DNA of 64,000 nt, taken from Janthinobacterium sp. CG3. Its GTDB lineage: Bacteria > Pseudomonadota > Gammaproteobacteria > Burkholderiales > Burkholderiaceae_D. The notes under the pieces were generated by a model. That model did no database searches and was not told the DNA's origin. It worked only from the letters and a program-made list of their open reading frames with translations. The translations under genes and the position numbers were made by a program. Shown here in pieces: positions 8,904-18,700 of this stretch; within the stretch, counting starts at the first letter, position 1; every line of letters begins with the position of its first letter. The DNA lies in the NCBI RefSeq assembly GCF_000344615.1, contig NZ_KB467824.1:1701741-1765740 (forward strand). Direction: 5' to 3'.

Positions 8904-9845
8904 ATGAACACAAACGTCAAGCTGGTACGCTTCGGGGCGCTCGCCGGCGCCGTCGGCATCCTCTACTTCACCCTGGCGAAACCGGAGGCGGCACCGCCGG
9001 CGCCGGCGGCGCGCCCGGAACCGAACCATTTTGCGTTTGTGCCGTCGATGCAAGGCACCAGGCCGGACGGCGACATCAAGCTCGACGCCGCCGACCGGCT
9101 GGTGGTGGACGCCGAACTGGGCCACCTGTTCGACTATTATCTGGCCGGGCTGGGCGAACAGAGCCTGGAGGCGATCCGCGCCGAGATCGAACGCGAGCTG
9201 GAGCGGCGCCTGAAGCCGCTGCCGGCGGCGGCGGCCAAGCGGCTGCTGGCCAATTACCTCAACTACAAACGGGCGCTGGTCGACGTCGAGCAGGGCCTGC
9301 CGAAAAGCGCCGACCTGGCGCAGGCGGCGCGCGCGCGCCTGGACGCGATGCAGCAACTGCGGCTGAATTATTTCAGCGCGGCGGAGGCGGCCGGCCTGTT
9401 CGGCGCCGGCGACGCGCGCGACCTCGACGCCGTCGCCCGCCTGGAGATTGGCCAGGACAAGAGCTTGAGCGCCGAGCGGAAACGCGAGAAGCTGGCGGCG
9501 CTGGAGCAAGGCATGCCGCGCGCGCTGCGCGAAGAGCGCGAGGCGCCGACGCGCATCGTCAACGTCGAGCAGGCGGTGCAGAAAATGCGCGCGCAAGGCG
9601 CCGGCGACAACGAGATTTACCGCATGCGCGCCACCGAGTTGTCGCCGGAGGCGGCGGCGCGGCTGGCCGACCTGGACCGCGACGAAGCGGCCTGGAAAAG
9701 CCGCATCGACACGTATCTGGCGCAGCGCGGCGCGTTGATGGCGGGCGCGGCGCTGGACGCCGGCGCGCGCGCGACGGCGCTGCGGCAGCTGCGCGACGCC
9801 CAGTTCAAACCGGACGAGCAGCTCAGGCTGGGCGCCTATGAGTGA
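8904..9845 (+). CDS. lifO: Lipase-specific foldase (steric chaperone)
   Basis: A 313-residue membrane-anchored periplasmic chaperone that folds the neighbouring lipase. An N-terminal transmembrane helix (about residues 8-26) is followed by an Ala/Pro-rich linker. The foldase signature region follows (PSMQGTRPDGDIKLD, then LFDYYLAGLGE), matching the RxxFDYxLSxLGE-type motif needed for lipase activation. The remainder is alpha-helical and highly charged, as in the extended foldase that wraps its lipase. It starts 10 bases after the lipase stop, so the two are co-transcribed, the standard lipase-foldase arrangement in Burkholderia, Pseudomonas and relatives. Confidence 0.93.
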   Translation: MNTNVKLVRFGALAGAVGILYFTLAKPEAAPPAPAARPEPNHFAFVPSMQGTRPDGDIKLDAADRLVVDAELGHLFDYYLAGLGEQSLEAIRAEIERELERRLKPLPAAAAKRLLANYLNYKRALVDVEQGLPKSADLAQAARARLDAMQQLRLNYFSAAEAAGLFGAGDARDLDAVARLEIGQDKSLSAERKREKLAALEQGMPRALREEREAPTRIVNVEQAVQKMRAQGAGDNEIYRMRATELSPEAAARLADLDRDEAAWKSRIDTYLAQRGALMAGAALDAGARATALRQLRDAQFKPDEQLRLGAYE

Positions 9846-9943
9846 AAAAAAACCGGCGGCGTGAACCCGGGGCCAGGCCCCAAGGGACTGGCCGCGGATT
9901 GCCGCCGCGGGTTTCTATCCCTGCCGGCGGCGCCTTTACAACA

Positions 9944-11680
9944 TCAAAACACTTCCCAATCCTCTTCCTTGGCGGCGCTCTGCCTGGCCGGCGAGACCAT
10001 GCGCAAGGCCGGCTTGGCGTGATTGCCGCGCGCCGGCGCTGGCGGCGGCGCCACCGCCAGGCTGATGCGGCGCTGCGCCGGCGCCGCATACGCGGCGTCG
10101 AGCTTGAAGACGCTGACCGCGTGGGCCAGCTTGACGGCCTGGTCCTGCAGCGACTCCGCCGCCGCCGCGGCCTCCTCCACCAGTGCCGAATTCTGCTGCG
10201 TCACCTGGTCCATCTGGCTGATGGCGATGTTGATCTGGTCGATACCGGAACTCTGTTCCTGCGTCGCCAGGCTGATCTCGACCATGATATCGGTGACGCG
10301 CTGCACGCTGGCGACCACCTCGCCCATGGTGCTGCCGGCCTCGCTCACCAGTTTGCTGCCGACGCCGACCTTGGCGACCGAATCGCCGATCAGCACCTTG
10401 ACCTCCTTGGCGGCGGCGGCCGAACGCTGCGCCAGGTTGCGCACCTCGGAGGCGACCACCGCGAAACCGCGGCCCTGCTCGCCCGCCCGGGCCGCCTCGA
10501 CCGCCGCGTTCAGCGCCAGGATATTGGTTTGAAAGGCGATGCCGTCGATGACGCTGATGATGTCGACGATCTTCTTCGACGACTCGTTGATCGACTCCAT
10601 CGTCTCGACCACCTTGGCGACGACGGCGCCGCCCTTTTTCGCCATGCCCGAGGCGGACGCCGCCAGCTGGTTGGCCTGCTGGGCGTTGTCGGCGTTTTGC
10701 CGCACGGTCGAGGTCAATTCCTCCATCGACGAGGCGGTTTCCTCGAGCGAGCTGGCCTGCTCCTCGGTGCGCGAGGACAGGTCCTGGTTGCCGCTGGCGA
10801 TCTGGCTCGACGCGGTGGCGATGGTGTCGGTGCCGCCGCGCACCTCGCCGACGATCTTGACCAGGCTGTCGTTCATGTCCTTCAGCGCCTGCAGCAACTG
10901 GCCGGTTTCCTCGGTCGTGTGGACCTCGATCAGGCTAGTCAGGTCGCCCGCCGCCACCGTCTGCGCCACCTTCACCGCCTGGTTGATCGGCGTCGTGATG
11001 GCGCGCGCGATCATCATCGCGCAGGCGGCGGCGATGGCGGCCGAGGCCAACGCCGCGGCGACCATCCAGCGCTCGGAGCTGACGATCGCCGCGGCGCCGT
11101 CCTTGACGCTGGTGTGGGCGATCGCCTCGTTTAACTCGCTGATTTTATTCAGGCTCCCTTCGACCATCAGGAACAGCGGGCGGGCCTGCTCGAACTGGCG
11201 GTAGAACTCGACGAACAAGTCTTTCTGCTTTTGCTCGTCCTGGTTCTGCGCCAGCGCGGCCATGGTGGCGGCCAGTTTCTCGTCGGCGCCCTTCCAGGCT
11301 GCCCACTCGCCGAGGAACTGCTTCCACATCACGGTTTCCTCCGGCGTTTGCGGCAGCGGCTCGTAGAGCTTCCAGCCGCGCTCGATATTCGCCCAGGCCT
11401 TCTGGCGCTGCTCGATGGCGGCGGAGAATTTGGCCTGCGACTGGTAGTTGTTTTCGTAAATGGCCGTCGTCAGCGTCGCCGCGGAGACCGCGGTCTGGCC
11501 CTCGCTCATCGTCAGCAGGCCCTGGATCGACGGCAGGCGCACCACACCGATTTCGTTGACGGCGTCGCCGACCGCGGCGATACCGGTGTAGCCGCAGGCG
11601 CCGACCACGATGAGCGCGACCATCATAATGGCCACCAGCGTCGCGAGCTTCCACTTGATTAATAGGTTTTTAAACATCAT
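9944..11680 (-). CDS. Methyl-accepting chemotaxis protein (Tar-type)
   Basis: A 578-residue chemoreceptor. Transmembrane helix 1 lies at about residues 10-30, a periplasmic four-helix bundle follows, transmembrane helix 2 at about 206-226, then HAMP (about 228-280) and the cytoplasmic signalling domain with the conserved hairpin tip ([19 protein letters not shown]). It reports ligand or stress to CheA through CheW; a cheW gene lies at 32983. The last five residues, DWEVF, match the xWxxF pentapeptide that tethers CheR and CheB in E. coli Tar and Tsr (NWETF), which suggests a high-abundance receptor. The ATG at 11680 has AAGGG upstream; an earlier in-frame start at 11716 lacks one. Ligand unknown. 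Confidence 0.93.
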   Translation of the reverse strand: MMFKNLLIKWKLATLVAIMMVALIVVGACGYTGIAAVGDAVNEIGVVRLPSIQGLLTMSEGQTAVSAATLTTAIYENNYQSQAKFSAAIEQRQKAWANIERGWKLYEPLPQTPEETVMWKQFLGEWAAWKGADEKLAATMAALAQNQDEQKQKDLFVEFYRQFEQARPLFLMVEGSLNKISELNEAIAHTSVKDGAAAIVSSERWMVAAALASAAIAAACAMMIARAITTPINQAVKVAQTVAAGDLTSLIEVHTTEETGQLLQALKDMNDSLVKIVGEVRGGTDTIATASSQIASGNQDLSSRTEEQASSLEETASSMEELTSTVRQNADNAQQANQLAASASGMAKKGGAVVAKVVETMESINESSKKIVDIISVIDGIAFQTNILALNAAVEAARAGEQGRGFAVVASEVRNLAQRSAAAAKEVKVLIGDSVAKVGVGSKLVSEAGSTMGEVVASVQRVTDIMVEISLATQEQSSGIDQINIAISQMDQVTQQNSALVEEAAAAAESLQDQAVKLAHAVSVFKLDAAYAAPAQRRISLAVAPPPAPARGNHAKPALRMVSPARQSAAKEEDWEVF

Positions 11681-11935
11681 GCAGACCCTTCTTATAATAT
11701 TCGTCGATAAAGACAAGCGCGATACGGGCTTATCTCCGTCGACATTTAAACGCCGTGTGATATTTTGTGAGAATTGGTGATAATTGGCGCACTTAAGAAT
11801 ATCGTCCTTTAGTTGATGGGCGTCAACCTATTTCTACTCCGGCATTTCGGCTTGCGGGCGTCCGCAAACGACCGCGCCCCGGCGCGCCATTTCGGATAAG
11901 ATAGCGTGCAAGAAAACCACACCGTGCGAGCCTAG

Positions 11936-12883
11936 ATGCCCTATCAAATCGAACATAAACTTGTCATCGGCATCGCCTCAAGCGCCTTGTTCGACCTGAC
12001 CGAATCGCACCAGATCTACCTTGACAGCGGCGCCGAGGAATATCGAAAATACCAGGAACAGCATATCGATGTGATACTCAGTCGCGGCGTCGCGTTCCCG
12101 TTTATCCGGCGCTTCTTGAACATCAATAAACATTTTGCGCGCCAGGCGCCGGTCGAGGTCGTTTTATTCTCGCGCAATTCCCCGGAAACCGGTTTGCGCG
12201 TGTTGCGCTCGATCGCCCATTACGGACTGGACATATCGCGCGCGGCCTTCGTCACCGGGCAGTCGCCGTATTCTTATTTGCCGGCGTTTAACGCCTCGCT
12301 GTTTTTAAGCGCCAATGAGGAGGACGTGCGCAACGCGCTGGCCAAGCAATATCCGGCCGGGCTGGTGCTGCCCTCGCGCACCGAGGACGACGAAAGCGAC
12401 AGCGAGCTGCGCATCGCCTTCGACTTCGACGGCGTGCTGGCCGACGACGAGGCCGAGACCGTGTTCAAGCGCAACAACGACGTCGACGAGTTCCACGCCC
12501 ACGAAACCAAGAACATGGCCACGCCGCACCAGCCGGGGCCGCTTGCCGACCTGTTTCGCAAGCTGGCGGTGATGCAGCGCCTGGAGGAAAGGGCGCAGCG
12601 GCGCGACCCGGCCTACAAGAAGATCCTGCGCATCGCCATCATCACGGCGCGCAACGCGCCCTCGCACGAGCGCGTCGTGACGACGTTGAAAAGCTGGGGC
12701 GTGTCGGCCAACGAAACGTTTTTCCTCGGCGGCATGGACAAGTCGCGCGTGCTGGCCATCTTCAAGCCGCATATTTTCTTCGACGACCAGCTGAGCCACC
12801 TGAAGTCGGCCGGCGGCACCATACCGATGGTGCATGTGCCGTTTGGCATCGCCAACGTGCTGGCGCCGGCGGTGGATGAATAA
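11936..12883 (+). CDS. Cytosolic 5'-nucleotidase, cN-I family
   Basis: A 315-residue protein matching the 5'-nucleotidase family related to vertebrate cytosolic nucleotidase I. Seen: the HAD-like motif FDFDGVLADDEAE near residue 162, IITARNAPSHERV near 230, and FFDDQLSHL near 280. These correspond to the catalytic aspartate loop, the substrate/phosphate motif and the C-terminal acidic motif. It should dephosphorylate nucleoside 5'-monophosphates. It stands alone, converging on the kinase gene. A TAAGAT element about 40 bases upstream is a weak -10. Confidence 0.88.
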   Translation: MPYQIEHKLVIGIASSALFDLTESHQIYLDSGAEEYRKYQEQHIDVILSRGVAFPFIRRFLNINKHFARQAPVEVVLFSRNSPETGLRVLRSIAHYGLDISRAAFVTGQSPYSYLPAFNASLFLSANEEDVRNALAKQYPAGLVLPSRTEDDESDSELRIAFDFDGVLADDEAETVFKRNNDVDEFHAHETKNMATPHQPGPLADLFRKLAVMQRLEERAQRRDPAYKKILRIAIITARNAPSHERVVTTLKSWGVSANETFFLGGMDKSRVLAIFKPHIFFDDQLSHLKSAGGTIPMVHVPFGIANVLAPAVDE

Positions 12884-12946
12884 GTTCCGCTGGGTTGCCG
12901 AGGCTATTCGGCTCTGTGCCGCTGGTTTTGTTGCACTCGCCGGCGC

Positions 12947-15229
12947 TCAGGCCAGGTTGCGGGCAACGCGGAAGCCGACGATGTCGTTGCTGAGCGCCGA
13001 CGAGAAGCCGTTGCGCAGCGCCGAGCGCAGGTAGCGCGGGTTGTACAACCACGAGCCGCCGCGCAGGATGCGCCGGCTGGCGTCGCCGCCCTCTTCCCAC
13101 GCGCTGCCGTCGGCCGGCGCGCGCTCGTAGTTGTCGTGCACCGCGTCCTGCACCCATTCCCAGACGTTGCCGTGCATGTCGTACAGGCCCCAGGGGTTGG
13201 GCGCGAAGTCGCCGGCGGCGCTGGTGCCGCCGCGGTACTGGCCGCGGAAGCTGCCGTTGTAGGTGTAGTGGCCGTCGTAGTTGGCGTGCTCGGTGCTGAT
13301 CTCGTCGCCGAAGCTGAACGCGCTCTTGCTGCCGGCGCGGCAGGCGTACTCCCACTCGGCCTCCGACGGCAGCCGGTAGAACTGGCCGGTCTGCTCGATC
13401 AGCCATTGCAAATACAGTTGCGCGTCGTGCCAGCTGACGCCGACCACCGGGTGCCGCTCGCCCTGGGCGAAGCCGGGGTTGTCCCAGTCGGTCTCGGACT
13501 GCGACACCCAGCCGGTGACGCGGGCGAACTGGCGCCACTCGCCCACGCTGACCGGGTGCCGGCCCAACGCGAACGAGTAGTCGATGCCGACCCAGTGCTG
13601 CGGCGTTTCCCGTTCGAGCCAGCTTTTTTGCGAGCCGGCCGCCATGGCGATCTTGCGCTCGTGCTCGGGCGAGCCCATCTGGAAGCGCCCGGTCGGGATC
13701 AGTACCAGCTCCGGCCCTTCGCCGGTGCCGTCGAGAAAGCGGTCGCGCAGCACGCCGTTGGCGTCGGCCACCGGGCTGGTCGCCGTCGGCAGTTGCTGCG
13801 CCAGCTCGGCGGCGGCGCGGCTGGCCAGTTGTTTGCGGGCGCGCTCCTGTTCGACCCGGTAGGCCAGTTCGGCCTTCGCCGCCAGCAGCTTGCGCTGTTG
13901 TTCCTGCTGTTCGGCCATCGCCGCGGCGGCGTCGGTCTCGCGGCGCACGCGCAACTGCTCGCGCAGGGTTTCCTTGCGCGCCTTGCGGGCCGCCTCGGCT
14001 TCGATATGGCGCTGCGCGTCCTGCGTTTTGCGCAACTGATCCAGCCGCAGCTTCTCGGCGGCGGCCGCCTCGGCCTCGGCCTTGCGCTTGAGCGCCAGTT
14101 CCCGCTGGCGCTTTTGCTCGATCAGCCGGGCCTGCGCGGCCAGCGCCGCCACCTCCTCCCGGCGCCGCTCCTCGCGCAACCGGGCCTGCTCGGCCAACGC
14201 CGCCAGCTCCTCCTCGGACGGCCCGGCGGCGCGTTCGAGCTTGTCGAGCAGCGCCTGCACCGACGCCGGACGCGCCTCCGGCGTTATCGAGAAGCCGTTT
14301 TGCAGCACCTGCCACTGGGCCGGATTCAGCCCGGCCGGGGGCGACGGCAGGTGGCCGGCGCCGCGCGTCTCGTCGAACGGCATTTTACCCTCCAACATTT
14401 GGTAGACCATCACCGCGACGGCGTACACGTCCAGTGTCGGACTCGGTTGGCGCTGGTGCGTGCCGGCCTCCGGCGCGCGGTAGCCGGTGGTGCCGGCGTT
14501 CGGCGTTTGCAGGCCCAGGCTGCTGCCGGCGTTGCGCACGCGCGAGGCGATGCCGAAGTCGAGCAGCTTGATGTCGCCCTTCTGCGTCAGGAACACGTTG
14601 CCGGGTTTGATGTCGCGGTGCACCAGTTTGTGCTTGTCCCAGGCGTAGGCCAGCGCGTCGGCCACCGGCAACAGCAAGCGCCGCACGGTGTCGAGCGGCA
14701 GCGCGCCGTGCTGGCCCAGGTAGTGCTCGAGATCGGCCCCCTCCAGGCATTCCATGATGATGAAGTAGCTCGACGTGGCCGGGTCCTGCGCCCATTCGTA
14801 GACCCGGACGATGTGTTCGTGCGCCAGTTTGCGCGCCTGGGTCGCCTCTTCGATCAACAGCTTGGCGTGGGTGGCGCTCTGGGTCAGTTGCGGCGGCAGG
14901 ATTTTCAGCGCCACCATTTCGCTGTTGCCCAGTTCGGCGTGGGTGGCCAGGTCGGTGGCTTGCCAGACCTGGCCCATGCCGCCGTGGGCGATCAGGCGTT
15001 CCAACCGGTAGCGGCGGTTTTGCGGACCGATTTCCTGGCCGGCCATCAGGCCCAGTTCGGTGCCCTGGCGCTGCGCCGGCGCCGGCGGCGCGTACTCGGC
15101 GTCGAGGATGGCGTTCTTGCGGTGGTCGAATTCCTCCAGGCTGAGCAGCCCGTCGTCGTGCAGGGCGCGCAGGGCGCGGATCTTGTCTCTGGCGCTTTGC
15201 ATTATGTGGGGATCGCGGCTCGCTTCCAT
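12947..15229 (-). CDS. SHOCT - serine/threonine kinase - coiled coil - SUMF1-like fusion
   Basis: A 760-residue multidomain protein. A SHOCT-like segment lies at about residues 14-45 (IRALRALHDDGLLSLEEFDHRKNAIL). A complete Hanks kinase follows: glycine loop HGGMGQVW at 82-89, lysine in VALKIL at 109, HRDIKPGN at 204-211, DFG at 224-226, APE at 252-254. A long Glu/Arg/Ala coiled coil spans about 335-490. A C-terminal sulfatase-modifying-factor domain has PTGRFQMGS and GNVWEWVQD. The two cysteines of true formylglycine-generating enzymes are absent in the YNPRYLRSALRNG region, so oxidase activity is unlikely and a binding role is more probable. No transmembrane helix. It is coupled to the SPFH gene by a TGATG stop-start overlap. 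Confidence 0.9.
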   Translation of the reverse strand: MEASRDPHIMQSARDKIRALRALHDDGLLSLEEFDHRKNAILDAEYAPPAPAQRQGTELGLMAGQEIGPQNRRYRLERLIAHGGMGQVWQATDLATHAELGNSEMVALKILPPQLTQSATHAKLLIEEATQARKLAHEHIVRVYEWAQDPATSSYFIIMECLEGADLEHYLGQHGALPLDTVRRLLLPVADALAYAWDKHKLVHRDIKPGNVFLTQKGDIKLLDFGIASRVRNAGSSLGLQTPNAGTTGYRAPEAGTHQRQPSPTLDVYAVAVMVYQMLEGKMPFDETRGAGHLPSPPAGLNPAQWQVLQNGFSITPEARPASVQALLDKLERAAGPSEEELAALAEQARLREERRREEVAALAAQARLIEQKRQRELALKRKAEAEAAAAEKLRLDQLRKTQDAQRHIEAEAARKARKETLREQLRVRRETDAAAAMAEQQEQQRKLLAAKAELAYRVEQERARKQLASRAAAELAQQLPTATSPVADANGVLRDRFLDGTGEGPELVLIPTGRFQMGSPEHERKIAMAAGSQKSWLERETPQHWVGIDYSFALGRHPVSVGEWRQFARVTGWVSQSETDWDNPGFAQGERHPVVGVSWHDAQLYLQWLIEQTGQFYRLPSEAEWEYACRAGSKSAFSFGDEISTEHANYDGHYTYNGSFRGQYRGGTSAAGDFAPNPWGLYDMHGNVWEWVQDAVHDNYERAPADGSAWEEGGDASRRILRGGSWLYNPRYLRSALRNGFSSALSNDIVGFRVARNLA

Positions 15230-17526
15230 CAAGGCTGCAACGGCGCGCCGCAGGTGGCGCAGAATTTATCCGCCGCGCCGGCCGGGTGGCCGTTGACGCA
15301 GCGCGGCGCCGCCGCGGCGTGGTGGTGCACGTGCTGGTGTTGCGGCGCGTTGGCCTGCGCCACGCCCACGCCCAGTTGCGCCTGCGCCGACAGGGCGTGG
15401 CCGTGGGCGGCGTTTTGCAGGTTGATCAGGTCGAGCTGGTGGCGCCGGTCCTTGTCGGCCTGCGCCTCCATGTGGGCGCGCTCCTCCAGCGCGCGCTCGT
15501 GCGCCATGCGCATCGCCTCCAGCGGCGCGATGCTGTTCTCGGCGGCCGCCACCGCCGCCAGCGCGTGGATCTGCTCGGCGCTCATGCCGGCCTGCACCTG
15601 GGTTTTCAAGATCTGCGCCAGCGCCGCCGCGTTCGGCGCGTCGGCCAGCGCCACCTTGCCGGTGTCGCTCAGTTGGCCGATGGTGTCAATGCGCGTGATG
15701 GCGATGCGCGCCAGCTCGGCGGCGTGGGCCTGCCGCGCCACCAGCGTTTCGTACTCGCCCTTCCAGCGCGCGTAGTCCTGGTCGCGGGCGTGCGCCAGCA
15801 GCTGCAATTGGCGCTGCCACTGCGCCTCGTGCTCCTGCTGCGCCAACATCTGCCGCTGCTCGTCGACGTCGAGCTGGTCGAGCTGGCCGCGGTGGTGGTG
15901 TTGTTGGATTTGCCGGGCGTGGGCGCTGTCGGCCTCGATGGTGCGCAGCAGCTTTTCATGCTGGGCGGCGGCGTCGGACTGCGCGCCGGCGCGCTTGAGC
16001 GCCTCGATCTTCTGGTTCACCTCGGCGGCGTGCACCTGCGCCGCCGCGTCGTTGGCGGCGTCGGCGCGCAGCAGCTCGCGCTGCTGGCCCAGGTGCAGCT
16101 GGTCTTGCCATTCCTGCACCCGCTCGGCCTCGCGCTTGCGCGCGGCGTTTTCCAGCGCCGCGCCCTGCCACAGCGCCTTGTGCTGCTCGAGCGCCATCTG
16201 CGCCTCGCGCTGGGCCGCCTCGGCCTGGCTCTGGCGCAGCCGCATCAACTGGGCGCGGCGGTAGGCCTCGTCCTCGATCGCCAGCGCCTGGCCGATCTGG
16301 TTGTCGATCTGTTGCAGGTGCAACTGGTGGGCGAAGCGCTGCTGCGCCAGCTGCATTTGCTCGCGCCCGGTCTGCTGGCTCAGTTCAAGCTCGGTGCGCA
16401 TCTTGATGCCGGCCAGCGCGCGCAGGTGCTCCCAGCCGGCGGCCTCGTCGGCGCGCGCGGCGTTGCGTTGCGCCAGCTCGTGCTCCAGCTCGGCCAGCGC
16501 GGTGCCGGCGCCGCGCTCGAAGGCCTGCTTGCGCGACGTCGATTCGAGGATGCGGCCGTACAGGTCGACCTGGCGCGCGCGGATCGCCTGGACCCGCTCG
16601 GCCTCCTGCTGCGTCAGCTCGGCCTTTTCGACGCCGGCGTCCTGGCGTAGTTCGGCGCGGCGGTACTCCACCCGCATGTTCTGTTCCTGGCGCCAGATGC
16701 CCTGCCATTCCTGCTCGTCGTACAGCTGGTCGAGCTGCTTGACGTGCTCCAGCTGGGCGTGGCGCTCGTCGGCCACCAGCCACAGCGTGCCGACGCGGGC
16801 GCGGTTGGCGTCGAATTTGTCGTGCCGCAGCGCCAGCGTCTCGACCTGCACCACCGCCAGGCCGTATTGCGCTAGGCGAAGTTTGAGCGCGCCCTGCAGG
16901 CGCTCGTCGAGCTGGGCGCGCAGGTCGGCGTTGCCGGCCATGTCGCGCAGCGAACGCCCGCCGACGAATTCGCCGGCCAGCTGGCGTACCGAGGGCGCCA
17001 GCAAGTCGTGCAGGTGCTGGGTGGTGACGGTGCCGGGCGCGCTCATGAAGTGCTGGGCGAACGCCGCCACCTGGTCGACCTTGACGCTGACGGTAAAGCG
17101 CGCCGCCACCCGCAGGTGTTCGGTGGTGGCCAGCCCGTCGAAGACGAATTCGACCGGCAGCGCGGCCATGCGCGTGATCAGGATTTCGGCGTGCTGGTCG
17201 CGCAGCAGGTGGTTCAGGCGCGTGAAAAAGCCTTCGAGCTCGTACTCGCCCTGCGGCACTTCGGTGCTCTTGTTGCCCTGCAAAATATAGGCGCGGCTGG
17301 CGGCAGGCACCCGCAGCGTCTTGTTGAACACGCCCGACAGTTCGCGCACGCCGAAAAACACCGCCAGCTCGTCGGCGGCCGGCACCCAGCGGTTCTCGCG
17401 CAGCACCGGCTCGCTGTGCGGCGCGCCCAAGGTCAGGCCGCAGGCGGCGCAGTAGCCCGACGCGTCGTCGTTCTTATGCTCGCACCGCGGGCATTTGGCG
17501 CCACCAAAACCAAACATTTGGAACAT
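15229..17526 (-). CDS. Zinc-ribbon / SPFH (band 7) / coiled-coil protein
   Basis: A 765-residue protein. An N-terminal zinc ribbon (C12, C15, C26, C29) is followed by an SPFH-like beta/alpha region at about residues 45-240 (RAYILQGNKSTEVPQGEYEL through LRLAQYGLAVVQVETLALR). Then come about 480 residues of Gln/Glu/Ala-rich coiled coil, and a second zinc ribbon at the C terminus (C..H..CATC). This resembles bacterial SPFH/virion-core-like proteins that form large membrane-associated or cytosolic assemblies. There is no signal peptide or transmembrane helix. GAGGAG six bases upstream fixes the start. The stop overlaps the start of the kinase gene, so scaffold and kinase should be made together. 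Function is unknown. Confidence 0.8.
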   Translation of the reverse strand: MFQMFGFGGAKCPRCEHKNDDASGYCAACGLTLGAPHSEPVLRENRWVPAADELAVFFGVRELSGVFNKTLRVPAASRAYILQGNKSTEVPQGEYELEGFFTRLNHLLRDQHAEILITRMAALPVEFVFDGLATTEHLRVAARFTVSVKVDQVAAFAQHFMSAPGTVTTQHLHDLLAPSVRQLAGEFVGGRSLRDMAGNADLRAQLDERLQGALKLRLAQYGLAVVQVETLALRHDKFDANRARVGTLWLVADERHAQLEHVKQLDQLYDEQEWQGIWRQEQNMRVEYRRAELRQDAGVEKAELTQQEAERVQAIRARQVDLYGRILESTSRKQAFERGAGTALAELEHELAQRNAARADEAAGWEHLRALAGIKMRTELELSQQTGREQMQLAQQRFAHQLHLQQIDNQIGQALAIEDEAYRRAQLMRLRQSQAEAAQREAQMALEQHKALWQGAALENAARKREAERVQEWQDQLHLGQQRELLRADAANDAAAQVHAAEVNQKIEALKRAGAQSDAAAQHEKLLRTIEADSAHARQIQQHHHRGQLDQLDVDEQRQMLAQQEHEAQWQRQLQLLAHARDQDYARWKGEYETLVARQAHAAELARIAITRIDTIGQLSDTGKVALADAPNAAALAQILKTQVQAGMSAEQIHALAAVAAAENSIAPLEAMRMAHERALEERAHMEAQADKDRRHQLDLINLQNAAHGHALSAQAQLGVGVAQANAPQHQHVHHHAAAAPRCVNGHPAGAADKFCATCGAPLQP

Positions 17527-17632
17527 GTCACACTCCTCATCAATTCATTTGCCGCCGCGCCTGTCCATTAAGAGCAACATTGCGTTAAAGCGATTTTAGC
17601 AGGGGCACACCCGATTCACTAATGCGCACGCT

Positions 17633-18700
17633 TCAGATGACGCCGATGCGCTCGATCCAGGCCAGCGAGGCGCCCCTGGCCGCCAGGCCGGCGGCAAAGG
17701 CGTCGCCGCCGTCGCGCCACGGCGCCGGCAGCAGCACCCGGTCGCCGGCCAGCGCCCGCTCCAGGATCAGCGCCAGCTTGGGCGCGCGCCCATCGACGCT
17801 GTCGACCCGGCCGGCGTGCCAGGCCGCCGAGCAGCCGCTGGCGATCACCCGCCCGCGCGGCACGAACTCGCGCCCGCGCGCCAGGCGATCGGCCAGCACC
17901 AGCGCCAGCTCATAGGAATCGCCCTGGAAGCGCTTCTGGCCGAAACGCACGACGGTGCGCCAACGCCCCAGGGCGCGGCCGTCGAAGTGGCGCGCGCCGG
18001 CCAGAACCTGGCGTACCGCCAGTTGCGCGCTCACATCCAGGCCGGGCGCGGCGATGCTGTCGTCCTCGTCGCCGCCGGCCTGCGCCAGCGGATGCACGCT
18101 GACCTCGACCCAGCACAGGCTGTCGTTGACGCCGCCGCTGTGCAGGGGAAACCAGGCGCGCGCGCTGGAGACGCAGGCCGACGGGTCGCTGCGCCCGCTC
18201 AAGCCGCCCAGATGGGTTAGGTATAGATGGTTGTCAAGTTGGCCGGCGCCGCCGAGGATCAGCGTGGCCGGCTGCGGCAGGCCCGCCATGCTCGCTAGCG
18301 GCCGGCCCGTCACCTGGCCCAGGTGCCAGGCGTCCGACCAGCCCAGCGCATACACCGGCGCAGGTACAGACACAGACACAGGCGCTGGCGCCGGCCCGGC
18401 CAGGTATTCGCCGCGCACCATGCGGTCGGCCAATACCGCCGCCAACTCCCAGTCGCGCTCGCCCGGCGGCGGCGTCAGATCCATGCTCAGCACCACCTGG
18501 TCGCGGCTGTCGAGGCGCGCCTCGGTATGGCGCGCCAGCCGCACCACTTCCTGCACGCGCTCGCACAGCGCCGGCGCGCCGGCCAGCGCGCACTTGACGT
18601 CGGCCCGGTTGGCGCGCGGGCGCCGCGTCGCGGTGATGGTCAGCACGCGGCCGTCGGCCAGCACGCTGCGGCATTCGGCGCTGCTCGGCAAATTGATCAT
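17633..18700 (-). CDS. Unknown protein with two Lon-protease-like segments
   Basis: A 355-residue protein of unassigned function. It contains an internal duplication: ERDWELAAVLADRMVRGEYL...WSDAWHLGQV in the first half and GDSYELALVLADRLARGREF...CSAAWHAGRV in the second. The second copy continues into APKLALILERALAGDRVLLPAPW. The spacing and pattern recall the Lon proteolytic (S16) fold (SAxLALALA...GEVxxxGxVxxVGGxxxKLxAA...VLLPxxN), but the catalytic serine and lysine positions are not conserved, so a non-enzymatic Lon-like fold is inferred. Its ATG overlaps the preceding stop (ATGA), with GGGAG upstream. The next gene, the SPFH protein, follows after 106 bases. Confidence 0.6.
   Translation of the reverse strand: MINLPSSAECRSVLADGRVLTITATRRPRANRADVKCALAGAPALCERVQEVVRLARHTEARLDSRDQVVLSMDLTPPPGERDWELAAVLADRMVRGEYLAGPAPAPVSVSVPAPVYALGWSDAWHLGQVTGRPLASMAGLPQPATLILGGAGQLDNHLYLTHLGGLSGRSDPSACVSSARAWFPLHSGGVNDSLCWVEVSVHPLAQAGGDEDDSIAAPGLDVSAQLAVRQVLAGARHFDGRALGRWRTVVRFGQKRFQGDSYELALVLADRLARGREFVPRGRVIASGCSAAWHAGRVDSVDGRAPKLALILERALAGDRVLLPAPWRDGGDAFAAGLAARGASLAWIERIGVI

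Noticed and set aside
11690..11780. A flagellar sigma-28 promoter for the chemoreceptor
   Set aside because: TAAA and GATAA pieces occur, but the spacing is wrong for the sigma-28 consensus.
13136..15775. An 879-residue plus-strand frame antisense to the kinase gene
   Set aside because: It has no domain pattern and mirrors the strongly supported kinase/SUMF coding frame.
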